Shown here: piece by piece, positions 62,475 through 64,000 of the stretch
Layout: every line of letters begins with the position of its first letter
How positions within the stretch are numbered: position 1 is the first letter of the stretch
Source: DASYGT01 sp035999365
GTDB taxonomy: Bacteria > Actinomycetota > Actinomycetes > Mycobacteriales > Jatrophihabitantaceae
Direction: 5' to 3'
DNA length: 64,000 nt
NCBI GenBank assembly: GCA_035999365.1
Contig: DASYGT010000034.1
Span: 1-64,000 of the forward strand
Translations under genes and position numbers: made by a program
The notes under the pieces: generated by a model
Seen by the model: the letters and a program-made list of their open reading frames with translations, nothing else
Told to the model about the DNA's origin: nothing
Database searches by the model: none

Positions 62475-64000
62475 TTCGTACGCATGAGGCAGGGACGCTG
62501 CGCGCGTCCGACGCCGGCCAGCACGTGACGCTCGCCGGATGGGTCGCCACCCGGCGCGATCACGGCGGTGTGACCTTCATCGATCTGCGCGACGCCTCCG
62601 GCTCGGTGCAGATCGTGCTCCGCGAGGCGGATGTCGCGCACGATCTGCGCAACGAGTGGGTCGTCGTCGTGCAGGGGACCGTGCGGGCGCGTCCGGAGGG
62701 AAACGTCAATCCGGCGGTGCCGACCGGCGAGATCGAGGTCGCTGCCGACCGGCTCGACGTGCTCAACGAAGCGGCACCGTTGCCCTTCCAGGTGGACGAG
62801 CACACCGAGGTCGGGGAAGAGGCGCGCCTGAAGTATCGCTACCTCGACCTGCGCCGCCCTGGTCCCGCTGCCGCGATCCGGTTGCGCAGCAGGGTCAACC
62901 AGGCGGCTCGCGATGTGTTGCTCGAACAGAACTTCGTCGAGATCGAGACGCCCACTCTGACGCGTTCCACGCCCGAGGGTGCCCGCGACTTCCTCGTGCC
63001 CGCGCGCCTGCGCCCAGGCAGCTGGTACGCACTTCCGCAGTCGCCGCAGCTGTTCAAGCAGCTGCTGATGGTGGCAGGCATGGAGCGTTACTTCCAGATC
63101 GCGCGGTGCTATCGCGACGAGGACTTCCGCGCCGACCGGCAACCGGAATTCACCCAGCTGGACATCGAGATGAGCTTCGTCGACCAGGACGATGTCATCG
63201 CGCTCGCCGAACGGGTGCTCGTCGCGTTGTGGCGCCTGATCGGCCATGACATCAGCACACCGGTGCCGCGGATGACGTACGCAGAGGCGATGCGCCGGTT
63301 CGGCTCGGACAAGCCAGATCTGCGCTTCGGCCTGGAGCTGGTCGAGTGCACCGAGTACTTCGCCCAGACGCCCTTCCGGGTGTTCCAGGCGCCGTACGTC
63401 GGAGCGGTGGTGATGCCCGGCGGCGCAGCCCAGCCCCGCCGTCAGCTCGACGCATGGCAGGACTGGGCCAAGCAGCGAGGTGCCAAGGGGCTCGCCTACG
63501 TGCTCGTCGGCGACGACGGCGAGCTGTCCGGTCCCGTTGCGAAGAACCTCAGCGACGCCGAACGAACCGGGCTGGCCGCGCATGTCGGCGCGGCGCCGGG
63601 TGATTGCGTGTTCTTCGCGGCGGGACCGGTGAAGTCCGCACGTGCGCTGCTCGGGGCCACCCGCCTCGAGATCGGCCGTCGCGGTGCTTTGATCGACGAG
63701 TCCCAGTGGTCGTTCGTCTGGATCGTCGACGCGCCACTGTTCGAGCCGACTTCCGATGCCGAAGCATCCGGTGACGTCGCCGTGGGGTCCGGGGCGTGGA
63801 CGGCTGTGCACCACGCCTTCACCTCACCCAAGCCGGAGTCGATGGACACCTTTGACACCGACCCGGGCCCGGCCCTGGCCTATGCCTACGACATCGTCTG
63901 CAACGGAAACGAGATCGGCGGTGGCTCGATCCGTATCCACCGTCGCGACGTGCAGGAGCGCGTCTTCGCTGTGATGGGACTCGGTGCCGACGAGGCGCGC
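62471..64000 (+). CDS. aspS: Aspartyl-tRNA synthetase (3' end outside window)
   Basis: The frame is open from GTG 62471 to the window edge (510 codons). It has the OB-fold anticodon-binding domain (GTLRASDAGQHVTLAGWVATRRDHGGVTFIDLRDASGSVQIVL), then the class II catalytic domain with FVEIETPTLTRSTPEGARDFLVPARL, ALPQSPQLFKQLLMVAGMERYFQIARCYRDEDFRADRQPEFTQLDIEMSF (motif 2), and the bacterial-type GAD insertion. The usual length is about 590-600 residues, so roughly 80 are missing. Confidence 0.95.
   Translation, partial: MIRTHEAGTLRASDAGQHVTLAGWVATRRDHGGVTFIDLRDASGSVQIVLREADVAHDLRNEWVVVVQGTVRARPEGNVNPAVPTGEIEVAADRLDVLNEAAPLPFQVDEHTEVGEEARLKYRYLDLRRPGPAAAIRLRSRVNQAARDVLLEQNFVEIETPTLTRSTPEGARDFLVPARLRPGSWYALPQSPQLFKQLLMVAGMERYFQIARCYRDEDFRADRQPEFTQLDIEMSFVDQDDVIALAERVLVALWRLIGHDISTPVPRMTYAEAMRRFGSDKPDLRFGLELVECTEYFAQTPFRVFQAPYVGAVVMPGGAAQPRRQLDAWQDWAKQRGAKGLAYVLVGDDGELSGPVAKNLSDAERTGLAAHVGAAPGDCVFFAAGPVKSARALLGATRLEIGRRGALIDESQWSFVWIVDAPLFEPTSDAEASGDVAVGSGAWTAVHHAFTSPKPESMDTFDTDPGPALAYAYDIVCNGNEIGGGSIRIHRRDVQERVFAVMGLGADEAR

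Overview
This window is a dense, high-GC stretch of an Actinomycetota chromosome, with GTG starts common and almost every gene edge overlapping or abutting the next. The gene order (dnaE, his operon, trp genes with a Trp-associated membrane protein, lgt; then pgsA-patA-pimA, pdxS-pdxT, yebC, ruvCAB, yajC-secDF, apt-rel, cyclophilin, MBL hydrolase, hisS, aspS) is the arrangement I know from Mycobacterium and relatives. Phosphatidylinositol mannoside genes, an F420-type luciferase-like oxidoreductase and a PriA-type hisA agree with that. I cannot name the genus; a non-mycobacterial lineage such as Frankiales or Jatrophihabitantales is a guess. I saw no rRNA, tRNA, CRISPR array, insertion sequence or phage genes.

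Layout. 1-5 kb: 3' end of a DksA/TraR-like zinc-finger protein with a Lys/Ala/Pro tail, lspA, an RluD-type pseudouridine synthase, trehalose genes otsA and otsB (convergent), and an L,D-transpeptidase lipoprotein. 5-10.5 kb: dnaE, two small membrane proteins, and a LON-domain protein antisense to the second. 10.6-16 kb: hisD-C-B-H-(membrane protein)-A-F. 16-20 kb: three other genes and a two-component system interrupt the run, which resumes with hisI. 20-27.3 kb: trpE, Trp-associated membrane protein, trpC, a CALB-type lipase, a membrane protein, trpB and trpA. 27-35 kb: quinone oxidoreductase, lgt, VIT-family protein, then a catabolic operon (APH-like kinase, acyl-CoA dehydrogenase, TetR, LLM oxidoreductase, two SDRs) behind a perfect TetR-type operator. 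35-43.8 kb: ffh, a frameshifted AbiEi/DUF559 gene between two copies of a 59-bp hairpin repeat, an EF-G-like GTPase, and PIM synthesis genes. 43.8-50.6 kb: pdxS, a ribbon-helix-helix gene with a 26-bp palindrome upstream, pdxT, yebC, an esterase, a site-2 protease and LexA-controlled ruvCAB. 50.6-64 kb: yajC-secD-secF, apt, rel, two orphan genes, cyclophilin and FKBP foldases, an MBL hydrolase, hisS and the 5' part of aspS.

Promoters. Many genes have a TANNNT -10 box only 6-7 nt before the start codon, indicating leaderless mRNAs; I used this to fix several starts.

Most unusual items: the split ACAD10/11-like kinase plus acyl-CoA dehydrogenase operon; the hairpin repeats around the broken AbiEi/DUF559 gene; the palindrome and RHH gene inside the pyridoxal phosphate locus; a leaderless 13-codon ORF with an overlapping hairpin before trpB; and a probable CTG start for rel.
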